From the NCBI GenBank assembly GCA_934667575.1, contig CAKUME010000017.1, forward strand, positions 1 through 11,223: DNA of 11,223 nucleotides, given 5' to 3'. The stretch comes from an uncultured Eubacteriales bacterium (GTDB lineage: Bacteria; Bacillota; Clostridia; Oscillospirales; Acutalibacteraceae). The notes below the pieces were generated by a model that had not been told where the DNA came from, did not search any database, and worked only from the letters and a program-made list of their open reading frames with translations. The first letter of the stretch is position 1. Every line of letters starts with the position of its first letter. The position numbers were made by a program, and so were the translations under genes. Shown here in pieces: positions 4,679 to 11,223 of the stretch.

Positions 4679-6772
4679 ATGAGTTCAGTAACAGAAATTT
4701 TCGGTTCCCTGGTGTTCGATGAGAGCACAATGAAGGAAAAGCTGCCAAAGGATACCTTCAAGCTGCTCCAGCGCACGATCAAAGAGGGCAAGCACCTCGA
4801 CCTCGCGGTCGCCAATGTGGTGGCCAATGCGATGAAGGATTGGGCGCTCGAAAAAGGCGCGACCCACTTCACGCACTGGTTCCAGCCGATGACCGGCGTG
4901 ACCGCCGAAAAGCACGACAGCTTCATCAATCCCACGCCGGACGGCAAGGTGATCATGGAGTTTTCGGGCAAGGAACTCGTGCGCGGCGAACCGGACGCAT
5001 CGTCGTTCCCCTCCGGCGGCCTGCGCGCCACGTTTGAGGCCCGCGGCTACACCGCGTGGGACCCGACCAGCTATGCGTTCATCAAGGACCACACGCTCTG
5101 CATTCCCACGGCGTTCTGCTCCTACGGCGGCGAAGCGCTCGACAAAAAAACGCCCCTGCTGCGCTCGATGGAGTGCATCAACAAGCAGGCGCTGCGCGTG
5201 ATCCATTTGTTCGGCAACGAGAGCGTGACCTCGGTGAAAACCACGGTGGGCGCGGAGCAGGAATATTTTCTGGTGGATAAGGAAATGTTCGACAAGCGCC
5301 CCGACCTGATCTACACCGGCCGCACGCTGTTCGGCGCCAAGGCCCCCAAGGGTCAGGAGCTGGACGATCACTACTTTGGCGCGATCAAGTCGCGCGTGCT
5401 CGCGTTTATGGCCGATCTGAACGAGGAGCTGTGGAAGCTCGGCATTCTGGCCAAAACGGAGCACAACGAGGTCGCGCCCGCACAGCACGAGCTGGCGCCC
5501 ATCTTCTCCACGACCAACATTGCCACCGACCACAACCAGCTCACGATGGAGATCATGCAAAAGGTGGCCAAAAAGCACGGGCTGGTGTGCCTGCTGCACG
5601 AAAAACCGTTTGCCGGTGTGAACGGCAGCGGCAAGCACAACAACTGGTCCATTTCGACCAACACCGGCGTGAACCTGCTCGAGCCGGGCGACACGCCGTT
5701 TGAAAACGCACAGTTCCTGCTGTTCCTGTGCGCGGTGATCAAGGCGGTGGACGAATATCAGGATCTGCTGCGCATCTCGGTGGCGTCGGCGGGCAACGAC
5801 CACCGGCTCGGCGCGAACGAAGCGCCGCCGGCGATCATGTCGATGTTTGTGGGCGACGAGCTGGGCGCGATTTTGAAGGCGATCGAAAACGACGATGCCT
5901 ACGGCGCAAAAGAAAAAGAGCTGCTGCGCATTGGCGTGCATATCCTGCCGAAGTTCCCCAAAGACACCACCGACCGCAACCGCACCTCGCCGTTTGCGTT
6001 CACCGGCAACAAGTTCGAGTTCCGCTCGCTGGGTTCGTCGGCGTCGCTGTCCGACCCGAACGTGGTGCTGAACACGGCGGTGGCGCAGGAGCTCAAGGAG
6101 TTTGCCGACGAGCTCGAGGGTGCCTCCGACTTTAAGAAAGCGCTGCACGAGCTGATCCGCCGCACGATCCGCGAGCACAAGCGCATCATCTTCAATGGCA
6201 ACGGCTACGACAGCTCCTGGGTGGACGAAGCCCAAAAGCGCGGCCTGCTCAACCTCAAGACCACGCCCGACGCGCTGCCGTATCTGATTTCGGAAAAGAA
6301 CATCAAGCTGTTCACCGAAAACAAGATCTTCAGCGAAACCGAGCTGCGCTCCCGCTATGAGATCATGATGGAGAACTACTGCAAGGTGCTGAACATTGAA
6401 GCCATGACGATGATCGACATGGCCAAGCGGAGCATCATTCCGGCGGCGGCCAAATACGCGAAGCAGGTCGCGGAAACGGCGCTGGCCGAAAAGCAGCTGG
6501 TGCCCGCGCTCGACACCTCGGCCGCCGAGGAGCAGACCGCGGAGCTTTCCGCCACCGGCGCGCAGGCGTATACCAAGGTGAAGGCGCTGGCCGACGTGAT
6601 GCTCGGGCTGCGCGATATCAAAGACACCACCGAGCTCGCGTTTGCGTATCGCGACAAGGTGATCCCGGCCATGAACGAGCTGCGCATCGCGTGCGACACG
6701 CTCGAAACAATGACCGCCGCCGAGGATTGGCCGTATCCGACCTACGGCGAGCTGCTGTTCGGCGTTCGGTAA
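4679..6772 (+). CDS. glnN: Glutamine synthetase, type III
   Basis: Condenses glutamate and ammonia with ATP to form glutamine; cytoplasmic, dodecameric in characterised members. At 697 residues it has the length of the type III family (about 700), well above type I (about 450). Type III features include PTAFCSYGGEALDKKTPLLRS near 135-155, GAEQEYFLVD (191-200), EVAPAQHELAPIF (264-276), HEKPFAGVNGSGKHNNWS (307-324), GNDHRLGANEAPPAI and NRTSPFAFTGNKFEFRS from 434, which carry the metal-, ATP- and glutamate-binding residues of the synthetase barrel. ATG at 4679 follows GAGGG by 9 bases; an ATG at 4672 is out of frame. Expression is set by a consensus promoter and the ANTAR-type attenuator. No credible terminator separates it from the T-box leader of asnB, so read-through is likely. 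The product feeds AsnB directly. Confidence 0.95.
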   Translation: MSSVTEIFGSLVFDESTMKEKLPKDTFKLLQRTIKEGKHLDLAVANVVANAMKDWALEKGATHFTHWFQPMTGVTAEKHDSFINPTPDGKVIMEFSGKELVRGEPDASSFPSGGLRATFEARGYTAWDPTSYAFIKDHTLCIPTAFCSYGGEALDKKTPLLRSMECINKQALRVIHLFGNESVTSVKTTVGAEQEYFLVDKEMFDKRPDLIYTGRTLFGAKAPKGQELDDHYFGAIKSRVLAFMADLNEELWKLGILAKTEHNEVAPAQHELAPIFSTTNIATDHNQLTMEIMQKVAKKHGLVCLLHEKPFAGVNGSGKHNNWSISTNTGVNLLEPGDTPFENAQFLLFLCAVIKAVDEYQDLLRISVASAGNDHRLGANEAPPAIMSMFVGDELGAILKAIENDDAYGAKEKELLRIGVHILPKFPKDTTDRNRTSPFAFTGNKFEFRSLGSSASLSDPNVVLNTAVAQELKEFADELEGASDFKKALHELIRRTIREHKRIIFNGNGYDSSWVDEAQKRGLLNLKTTPDALPYLISEKNIKLFTENKIFSETELRSRYEIMMENYCKVLNIEAMTMIDMAKRSIIPAAAKYAKQVAETALAEKQLVPALDTSAAEEQTAELSATGAQAYTKVKALADVMLGLRDIKDTTELAFAYRDKVIPAMNELRIACDTLETMTAAEDWPYPTYGELLFGVR

Positions 6773-6802
6773 CGGCGCGCCGCAAACGTGCAAATGAATC
6801 CC

Positions 6803-6831
6803 TTCTCGCCGGAATGGCGAAAACATAAAAT
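6803..6831 (+). promoter_or_regulatory. Weak candidate promoter for the asnB T-box transcript
   Basis: TAAAAT (6826-6831) lies 17 bp from TTCTCG (6803-6808), which matches the -35 consensus at three of six positions. It would start transcription just before the T-box Stem I. A 5-bp hairpin (TCGCC 6806-6810 with GGCGA 6816-6820) in the same stretch has no T tract. Read-through from glnN is an alternative source of the transcript. Confidence 0.3.
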
Positions 6832-6837
6832 TTTGCG

Positions 6838-7108
6838 TTGAAGAAGAAAAGTAACGCCCGGCCACGCGCACAGAAAGCGGGCACGGATGAGAATCCCGCC
6901 GCAGTGCGGGCGCGAAGAACACTTCGGAGCAGCAAGCTGAACCGGCGCGGCACATGCCCGCGCCGCAGTAGGGGCGCCGTGCACCGCGCGTTAAGCGGCA
7001 GGCCCTCCGCGCGCCGGGCTCCGGCGGCGGGCGGCGCAGAGAACAAAGATAGGTGGTACCGCGAGCGCGTCGCTTCGCCCTATTGCAGGGAAAGCGACGC
7101 GCATTTTT
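6838..7108 (+). promoter_or_regulatory. T-box riboswitch, asparagine specifier, controlling asnB
   Basis: Stem I shows an AGTA motif (6850-6853), a helix CGCCCG (6855-6860) with CGGGCG (6907-6912), and a distal hairpin GCGGG/CCCGC (6877-6881/6895-6899) with GATG in its loop. The specifier is read as AAC (6918-6920), an asparagine codon followed by the usual A. The T-box core AGGTGGTACCGCG is at 7051-7063. The antiterminator pairs ATAGG (7049-7053) with CCTAT (7079-7083) and GCGAG (7061-7065) with TTCGC (7074-7078), leaving the canonical 7-base bulge UGGUACC (7054-7060). Uncharged tRNA-Asn would stabilise this fold and turn on asnB. The UGGU base that meets the tRNA discriminator would form a G-U wobble with the G73 normal for tRNA-Asn. 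The region 6940-7040 is GC-rich linker without an assigned fold. Confidence 0.9.
7065..7108 (+). terminator. T-box terminator before asnB
   Basis: GCGCGTCGCTT (7065-7075) pairs perfectly with AAGCGACGCGC (7092-7102), with an upper CCCT/AGGG stem (7078-7081/7087-7090), followed by TTTTT (7104-7108). It overlaps the antiterminator at 7065 and 7074-7083, so only one can form. It ends 24 bp before the asnB ATG. Confidence 0.9.
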
Positions 7109-7132
7109 GTTCAAAATTCGGAGGTACAGATC

Positions 7133-8713
7133 ATGTGTTCGATTATTGGTTACACGGGCCGGGCGATTTCGCCGGAAGACTTTTTTGCCGGATTTGCGCG
7201 CACCATTTCGCGCGGGCCGGACGATACGCAAATTCTGCCGATCGGCGGGGGCATGATGGGCTTTCACCGGCTGGCGATCATGGGCCTGACGCCCGAAGGC
7301 ATGCAGCCCTTCACGCTGGGGCGTTCGGCGGTGGTGTGCAACGGTGAAATCTACGGCTTCCGGCCCGTCAAGGCGGAGCTGGAGCGCAAGGGGTATGTGT
7401 TCCGCAGCGATTCCGACTGCGAAATTCTGCTGCCGATGTATCGCGAATACGGGCTGGATATGTTCCGCCGGCTCGACGCGGAATTCGCCATGGTGCTGTT
7501 CGACGGCGAACAGGGCAAGTGGATTGCGGCGCGCGACCCGATCGGCATCCGTCCGCTGTTCTACGGCTACGACCGCGACGGCAAGATCATTTTTGCGAGC
7601 GAAGCGAAAAACCTGATCGGCCTGTGCGCGCGCGTGATGCCGTTCCCGCCCGGACATTATTACATCGACGGCCAGTTTGTGTGCTACCGCGACGTGACCC
7701 GGGTGGATCAGGTGTGCCGCGACGATTTGGAAACGGTGTGCAAAAACATTCACGACAAGCTCGTGGCGGGCATCGAAAAGCGGCTGGACGCCGACGCGCC
7801 GCTCGGATTTCTGCTCTCGGGCGGACTGGATTCCTCGCTGGTGTGCGCGGTGTCGGCCAAGCTGCTCAAAAAGCCGATCCGCACGTTTGCCATCGGCATG
7901 GACGTGGACGCGATCGACCTCAAATATGCGCGCCAGGTGGCGGATTATCTGCACGCCGACCACACCGAGGTCATCATCTCGCGCGACGACGTGATCCGCG
8001 CGCTGCCCAAGGTGGTGGCGCTGCTGGGCACCTACGATATCACCACGATCCGCGCGAGCATCGGCATGTATCTTGTGTGCAAGGCGATCCACGAGCAAAC
8101 GGACATTCGCGTGCTGATGACGGGCGAAATTTCGGACGAGCTGTTTGGCTACAAATACACCGACTTTGCGCCGTCGGCCGCGGAGTTCCAAAAGGAAGCC
8201 GAAAAACGCGTGCGTGAGCTGTATATGTACGACGTACTGCGCGCCGACCGGTGCATCTCGGTGAACTCGCTCGAAGCGCGGGTGCCGTTCGGCGACCTCG
8301 ACTTTGTGTCGTATGTGATGTCGGTGGACCCGGAGAAAAAGCTGAACAAATATCACAAGGGCAAATACCTGCTGCGCCATGCGTTTGAAGGCGACTATCT
8401 GCCCGAGGAAATTCTGATGCGCGAAAAAGCGGCGTTCAGCGACGCGGTGGGCCATTCGATGGTGGACGACCTGAAAGCCTACGCCGAGGAATGCTACACC
8501 GACGCGCAGTTTGAGGAAAAGCGCAAACAGTATCTGTTTGCCCAGCCGTTCACCAAAGAGTCGCTGCTCTACCGCGAGCTGTTTGAGCGCAGCTATCCGG
8601 GGCAGGCCGCCATGGTCAAGGACTTTTGGATGCCGAACAAATCGTGGGCGGGCTGCGACGTGAACGACCCGTCGGCGCGCGTGCTGTCGAACTACGGCGC
8701 AAGCGGAAAATAA
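7133..8713 (+). CDS. asnB: Asparagine synthetase B, glutamine-hydrolysing
   Basis: Makes asparagine from aspartate and ATP using ammonia channelled from glutamine; cytoplasmic. The 526-residue protein has both domains of class II AsnB. The N-terminal Ntn-type glutaminase begins MCSIIGYTG, where Cys2 becomes the N-terminal nucleophile after Met removal, with SRGPDD and HRLAIMG following. The synthetase domain carries the ATP PP-loop SGGLDSS at 229-235 and GEISDELFGYKYTDFAP from 331, where Ile replaces the Gly of the common GEGSDE form; this does not remove a catalytic residue that I know of. The length is close to E. coli AsnB (554). ATG at 7133 follows a strong GGAGGT (7120-7125). The T-box leader gives control by tRNA-Asn charging, and glnN upstream supplies its nitrogen donor. 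A long terminator follows. Confidence 0.95.
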   Translation: MCSIIGYTGRAISPEDFFAGFARTISRGPDDTQILPIGGGMMGFHRLAIMGLTPEGMQPFTLGRSAVVCNGEIYGFRPVKAELERKGYVFRSDSDCEILLPMYREYGLDMFRRLDAEFAMVLFDGEQGKWIAARDPIGIRPLFYGYDRDGKIIFASEAKNLIGLCARVMPFPPGHYYIDGQFVCYRDVTRVDQVCRDDLETVCKNIHDKLVAGIEKRLDADAPLGFLLSGGLDSSLVCAVSAKLLKKPIRTFAIGMDVDAIDLKYARQVADYLHADHTEVIISRDDVIRALPKVVALLGTYDITTIRASIGMYLVCKAIHEQTDIRVLMTGEISDELFGYKYTDFAPSAAEFQKEAEKRVRELYMYDVLRADRCISVNSLEARVPFGDLDFVSYVMSVDPEKKLNKYHKGKYLLRHAFEGDYLPEEILMREKAAFSDAVGHSMVDDLKAYAEECYTDAQFEEKRKQYLFAQPFTKESLLYRELFERSYPGQAAMVKDFWMPNKSWAGCDVNDPSARVLSNYGASGK

Positions 8714-8746
8714 CGCATCCCGCGCAGTTTCCCTTTTCTTTCCACT

Positions 8747-8817
8747 CTCCCCGGCCGTGCTCCGCCGGTCTGTTCGCCGCCGCGCGCAGACCGATGCACG
8801 CCGGGGAGTTTTTTTTT
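8747..8817 (+). terminator. Strong intrinsic terminator of asnB
   Basis: Three stacked stems: CTCCCCGG/CCGGGGAG (8747-8754/8801-8808), CGTGC/GCACG (8756-8760/8796-8800) and CGGTCTG/CAGACCG (8766-8772/8787-8793). They total 20 bp with small internal loops and end in nine T residues (8809-8817). It lies 33 bp past the asnB stop and ahead of the metA promoter, so it insulates the two genes. Confidence 0.93.
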
Positions 8818-8873
8818 GCGCATGTGCGTTTCCGTTCCGGCCTCCCCCGGTGGGGATTGCTTACATAAAGCCC

Positions 8874-8902
8874 TTGCTTTTCCGCGCCGGATGTGCTATG
8901 AT
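8874..8902 (+). promoter_or_regulatory. metA promoter
   Basis: TTGCTT (8874-8879), a 17-bp spacer and TATGAT (8897-8902) preceded by TGC (extended -10). Transcription should start near 8909, leaving only about 30 bases of leader, too short for a SAM riboswitch or T-box. Confidence 0.75.
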
Positions 8903-8939
8903 AAATGCGCTGAATTTTTCGATTTCTGAGGTGATCGCA

Positions 8940-9884
8940 TTGCCCATTCGCATCCCGAATCAGCTTCCGGCCTATCACACGCTCACGGGCGAAAACATTT
9001 TTGTGATGACGCAGACCCGCGCCGTTACGCAGGACATCCGCCCGCTGCAAATTTTGCTGCTGAACCTGATGCCCACCAAAATTGACACCGAAACGCAGCT
9101 TTCGCGCCTGCTGGGCAACACCCCGCTGCAAATCGAGCTCAACCTCATCGCCACGCGCAGCCACGCCGCGCACCACACGCCGCGCGCCCACATGCAGGCG
9201 TTTTATCAGCATTTCGACGATGTGTGCGACCGCAATTTCGACGGCATGGTCATCACCGGCGCGCCGGTGGAACAGCTTCCGTTTGAACAGGTGGACTACT
9301 GGCCCGAGCTTTGCCGCATCATGGATTGGAGCCGCACCCATGTGCACAGCACGTTCCACATCTGCTGGGCGGCGCAGGCCGGGCTCTATCACCATTTCGG
9401 CGTGCCCAAGCGCCCCCTGCCGCAAAAGCTCTGCGGCGTGTATCCTCACCGTGTGGTGCACAAAAACTCCATTTTGTTCCGCGGGTTCGACGATGTGTTC
9501 CAAGTGCCGCATTCCCGCTGCACCACCGTGCTGCGGGCCGACATTGAACGCGTGCCCGCGCTCAAAATTCTGGCCGAATCGCCCGAAGCCGGGGTGTACG
9601 CCGTGTCTACCAACGGCGGGCGGCAGATTTTTGTCACCGGCCATTCGGAATACGACGCCGACACCCTCGCGAACGAATACCGCCGCGACTGCGGCCGGAG
9701 CCTGCATCCCGCGCTGCCCGCGCACTATTTTCCGCACGACGACCCCGCGCAGGAGCCGCCCGTCACCTGGCGCTCGAGCGCCAACCTGCTTTTTTCCAAC
9801 TGGCTGAACTATTTTGTCTACCAAACCACGCCGTTCGACCTCGCGGCGATCGGCGCCGCGCAGCCGGAAGCGCCGTCTTTTTGA
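8940..9884 (+). CDS. metA: Homoserine O-acetyltransferase (MetA/HTS family)
   Basis: Acylates the hydroxyl of homoserine, the committed step into methionine; cytoplasmic. The 314-residue product begins MPIRIPNQLPAYHTL, like other MetA proteins, and keeps NLMPTKIDTETQLSRLLGN (42-60). The catalytic Cys142 is in FHICWAAQ, and His235 and Glu237 are in VTGHSEYD. Residue 111 is Glu (TGAPVEQLPFE); in this family Glu111 has been linked to acetyl-CoA and Gly111 to succinyl-CoA, so acetyl transfer is predicted despite the common name homoserine O-succinyltransferase. I chose the TTG at 8940 because GAGGTG (8928-8933) is correctly placed and the protein then begins exactly as its relatives do. The in-frame ATG at 8898 lies inside the -10 box and cannot start the main transcript. 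It has its own promoter; the next gene may be co-transcribed. Confidence 0.92.
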   Translation: MPIRIPNQLPAYHTLTGENIFVMTQTRAVTQDIRPLQILLLNLMPTKIDTETQLSRLLGNTPLQIELNLIATRSHAAHHTPRAHMQAFYQHFDDVCDRNFDGMVITGAPVEQLPFEQVDYWPELCRIMDWSRTHVHSTFHICWAAQAGLYHHFGVPKRPLPQKLCGVYPHRVVHKNSILFRGFDDVFQVPHSRCTTVLRADIERVPALKILAESPEAGVYAVSTNGGRQIFVTGHSEYDADTLANEYRRDCGRSLHPALPAHYFPHDDPAQEPPVTWRSSANLLFSNWLNYFVYQTTPFDLAAIGAAQPEAPSF

Positions 9885-9887
9885 GCA

Positions 9888-9939
9888 GGCGGCATCCGCC
9901 GTTGTTCCGCGCACCGCAAACCGCGCAAGCCGCGGCTTG
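9888..9939 (+). other. Weak hairpin and palindrome between metA and the SGNH hydrolase
   Basis: GGCGG-CAT-CCGCC (9888-9900) and the perfect palindrome CAAGCCGCGGCTTG (9926-9939) occupy this 92-bp gap. Neither is followed by a proper T tract, so they are at best inefficient terminators. No convincing promoter for the next gene is seen, which favours read-through from metA. Confidence 0.35.
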
Positions 9940-9976
9940 ATTTCATAAAAAAAATACCCCAAAGGAGTGTTCCGTC

Positions 9977-10636
9977 ATGGATTTGAAAGGAAAAAAAATC
10001 AACTTTTTGGGTGACAGCATCACCCAAGGCGTGGGCGCGTCCGACGCCGACCACGTTTACCATCAGGTGCTCAAAAAAAGCGCCGGGCTGGCCGAGGCCC
10101 GCAACTACGGCCTGAGCGGCACGCGCATTGCGCGGCAGCAGCATCCCACCGAATATGAGCCGAGCTTCGACCGGGATTTTTGCATGCGCGCGGCCGAAAT
10201 GGACCCCGACGCCGATGCGGTGGTCGTGTTTGGCGGTACCAACGACTTTGGCCACGGCGATGCGCCGCTCGGCACGTTTGCCGATCGCACGCCCGCCACG
10301 TTCTACGGCGCGCTGCACACGCTTTTTGTCTCGCTGATCGAAAAATACCCCGATGTGCCGGTGGTGGTGCTCACCCCGATGCACCGCTGGAACGAGGACA
10401 ATCCGCGCGGCGATAACAAGCCCGCCGACGTGGGGACGCTCAAAACCTATGTGCACATCATCCGCGAGGTGGCGGAATATTATTCGCTGCCGGTGCTCGA
10501 TCTCTACGCGTCCAGCGGGCTCCAGCCGCAGGTGCCGGTGATCCGCGAAAAATATGTGCCGGACGGTCTGCACCCGAGCGATGCGGGCAACGCGCGCATT
10601 GCGCTGCTGCTTCGGCATTTTCTCGAGGCGCTCTGA
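9977..10636 (+). CDS. SGNH/GDSL-family hydrolase, substrate unknown
   Basis: A 219-residue esterase/acyl hydrolase of the SGNH fold. All four invariant residues are present: nucleophile Ser14 in FLGDSITQG (block I), Gly45 in NYGLSGTRI (block II), Asn89 in VFGGTNDF (block III), and Asp196 with His199 in DGLHPSDAG (block V). There is no signal peptide or membrane segment, so it should be cytoplasmic. Relatives remove acetyl or acyl groups from sugars, lipids or peptidoglycan fragments; the sequence does not choose among these. ATG at 9977 follows AAAGGAG by about 10 bases. It lies 92 bp after metA without a clear promoter of its own and ends in a strong terminator, so a metA-hydrolase unit is likely. 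Whether it acts on a methionine-pathway compound is unknown. Confidence 0.85.
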   Translation: MDLKGKKINFLGDSITQGVGASDADHVYHQVLKKSAGLAEARNYGLSGTRIARQQHPTEYEPSFDRDFCMRAAEMDPDADAVVVFGGTNDFGHGDAPLGTFADRTPATFYGALHTLFVSLIEKYPDVPVVVLTPMHRWNEDNPRGDNKPADVGTLKTYVHIIREVAEYYSLPVLDLYASSGLQPQVPVIREKYVPDGLHPSDAGNARIALLLRHFLEAL

Positions 10637-10667
10637 GCGCATCGCTATCCATTTTCTGCAAAATTCG

Positions 10668-10711
10668 TCGGAACCGCAAGCGAAATTCGTTTGCTGTTCC
10701 GAATTTTTTTT
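10668..10711 (+). terminator. Intrinsic terminator after the SGNH hydrolase gene
   Basis: TCGGAAC (10668-10674) pairs with GTTCCGA (10696-10702), and an inner GCAAGCG/CGTTTGC stem lies beyond one mismatch. Eight T residues follow at 10704-10711. It probably closes the metA-hydrolase transcript. Confidence 0.88.
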
Positions 10712-10732
10712 CGCCCGTTTTTTTCGTGCTCA

Positions 10733-10761
10733 TTTTATGCTATAATAAGAGCAGCATAAAA
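10733..10761 (+). promoter_or_regulatory. Promoter of the PHP gene within an inverted repeat
   Basis: TATAAT (10741-10746) preceded by TGC is an extended -10; only a T-rich stretch stands at the -35 position. Perfect 8-bp arms TTTTATGC (10733-10740) and GCATAAAA (10754-10761) flank it with a 13-bp spacer, their centres 21 bp apart (two helical turns). A dimeric repressor bound here would cover the -10 and start site. Confidence 0.6.
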
Positions 10762-10798
10762 ATTGCCCCTTTGCCCCCGAAAGGACCGCGAAAATATC

Positions 10799-11223
10799 AT
10801 GATGACCGTAAATTATCACACGCACACCCCCCGCTGCCGCCACGCCTCCGGTTCCGAGCGCGAATATGTGGCGCAGGCGCTTGCCCGCGGGCTCACCGAG
10901 CTGGGCTTTTCCGACCATGCGCCCTATCTTTATCCCAACGGCTACCGCTCCACGTTCCGCATGGATCCCGACCAGTTTTCGGATTATTGCCAAACGCTGA
11001 CCGCACTGCGCACGGAATACAACGGCCGCATTGCGCTGCATATCGGGCTCGAAATGGAATACTATCCGGCGCTGTTTGGCCCCACGCTGGATTGGATGCG
11101 CCAATTTCCGCTGGAATATCTCATTTTGGGTCAGCATTATCTCGATAATGAATACGACACCCACGTTTACTCCGGCGCCGAAACCACCAGCGAGCCGGTG
11201 CTGGCGCGCTACGTTGCGCAGGT
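10799..11223 (+). CDS. hisJ: PHP-domain histidinol-phosphatase (HisJ/HisK type), N-terminal part
   Basis: The first 141 residues of a PHP-family phosphoesterase, cut by the window end. HTHTPRCRH near the start provides the first metal ligands, followed by GSEREYVAQALARGLTELGFSDHAP, the pattern typical of the PHP-type histidinol-phosphatase, which dephosphorylates histidinol phosphate to histidinol with bound metal ions. GLEMEYYP and LILGQHYLD further on carry the next expected Glu and His ligands. No stop occurs before the end. ATG at 10799 follows AAAGGA by about 13 bases, slightly long, and is immediately followed by a second ATG at 10802 that could also serve. No other histidine gene is seen. 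A related PHP phosphatase with a different substrate cannot be excluded without the C-terminal half. Confidence 0.77.
   Translation, partial: MMTVNYHTHTPRCRHASGSEREYVAQALARGLTELGFSDHAPYLYPNGYRSTFRMDPDQFSDYCQTLTALRTEYNGRIALHIGLEMEYYPALFGPTLDWMRQFPLEYLILGQHYLDNEYDTHVYSGAETTSEPVLARYVAQ

Noticed and set aside
4685..8455. A 1256-codon open frame on the minus strand across glnN, the T-box and asnB
   Set aside because: It is antisense to two unmistakable genes and to a structured leader, and its translation is rich in Arg, His, Ala and Val with no domain. GC-rich third positions remove stops from this antisense phase.
8818..8939. A SAM riboswitch or T-box ahead of metA
   Set aside because: The leader after the predicted start is only about 30 bases, and no T-box core or SAM-box stem is present.

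Overview
The window looks like chromosomal DNA from a GC-rich member of the Clostridia (Firmicutes), plausibly an Oscillospirales/Ruminococcaceae relative. This is inferred from a long type III glutamine synthetase, a T-box leader, purine-rich Shine-Dalgarno sites, extended -10 promoters and intrinsic terminators with T tracts. No transposase, integrase, phage gene, CRISPR array, tRNA or rRNA was recognised. It reads as an ordinary metabolic region whose main interest is in its regulatory RNAs and operators.

Left part (1-2260, minus strand): a YgjP/DUF45-type metallopeptidase (2087-1386), an unrecognised lipoprotein (1309-695) and the start of a glutamine-dependent NAD+ synthetase (628 to beyond the window) run co-directionally with gaps of about 66-76 bp, probably as one unit from a promoter near 2126-2154. 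A divergent intergenic region follows, with two tandem ArgR-type boxes, and then argF (ornithine carbamoyltransferase, 2392-3378, plus) with its terminator. A short-chain dehydrogenase (4283-3477, minus) converges on argF.

Centre (4284-8820, plus): glnN is transcribed from a consensus sigma-A promoter. Its leader carries two hexaloop hairpins with A at loop position 1 and G at position 4, and the second is mutually exclusive with an intrinsic terminator. That is the architecture of an ANTAR-protein antitermination target. After glnN there is no convincing terminator but a complete T-box riboswitch (asparagine specifier AAC, UGGUACC bulge, antiterminator/terminator pair), then asnB and a very strong terminator. 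Glutamine made by GlnN is the amide donor for AsnB, so two RNA attenuators of different logic act in series on one glutamine-to-asparagine pathway.

Right part (8820-11223, plus): metA (homoserine O-acyltransferase, TTG start, Glu111 predicting acetyl-CoA use) from its own promoter; an SGNH/GDSL hydrolase; a strong terminator; and the start of a PHP-type histidinol-phosphatase gene whose -10 box lies inside an 8-bp inverted repeat. Most of the window concerns nitrogen and amino acid supply (Arg, Gln, Asn, Met, His) and NAD.
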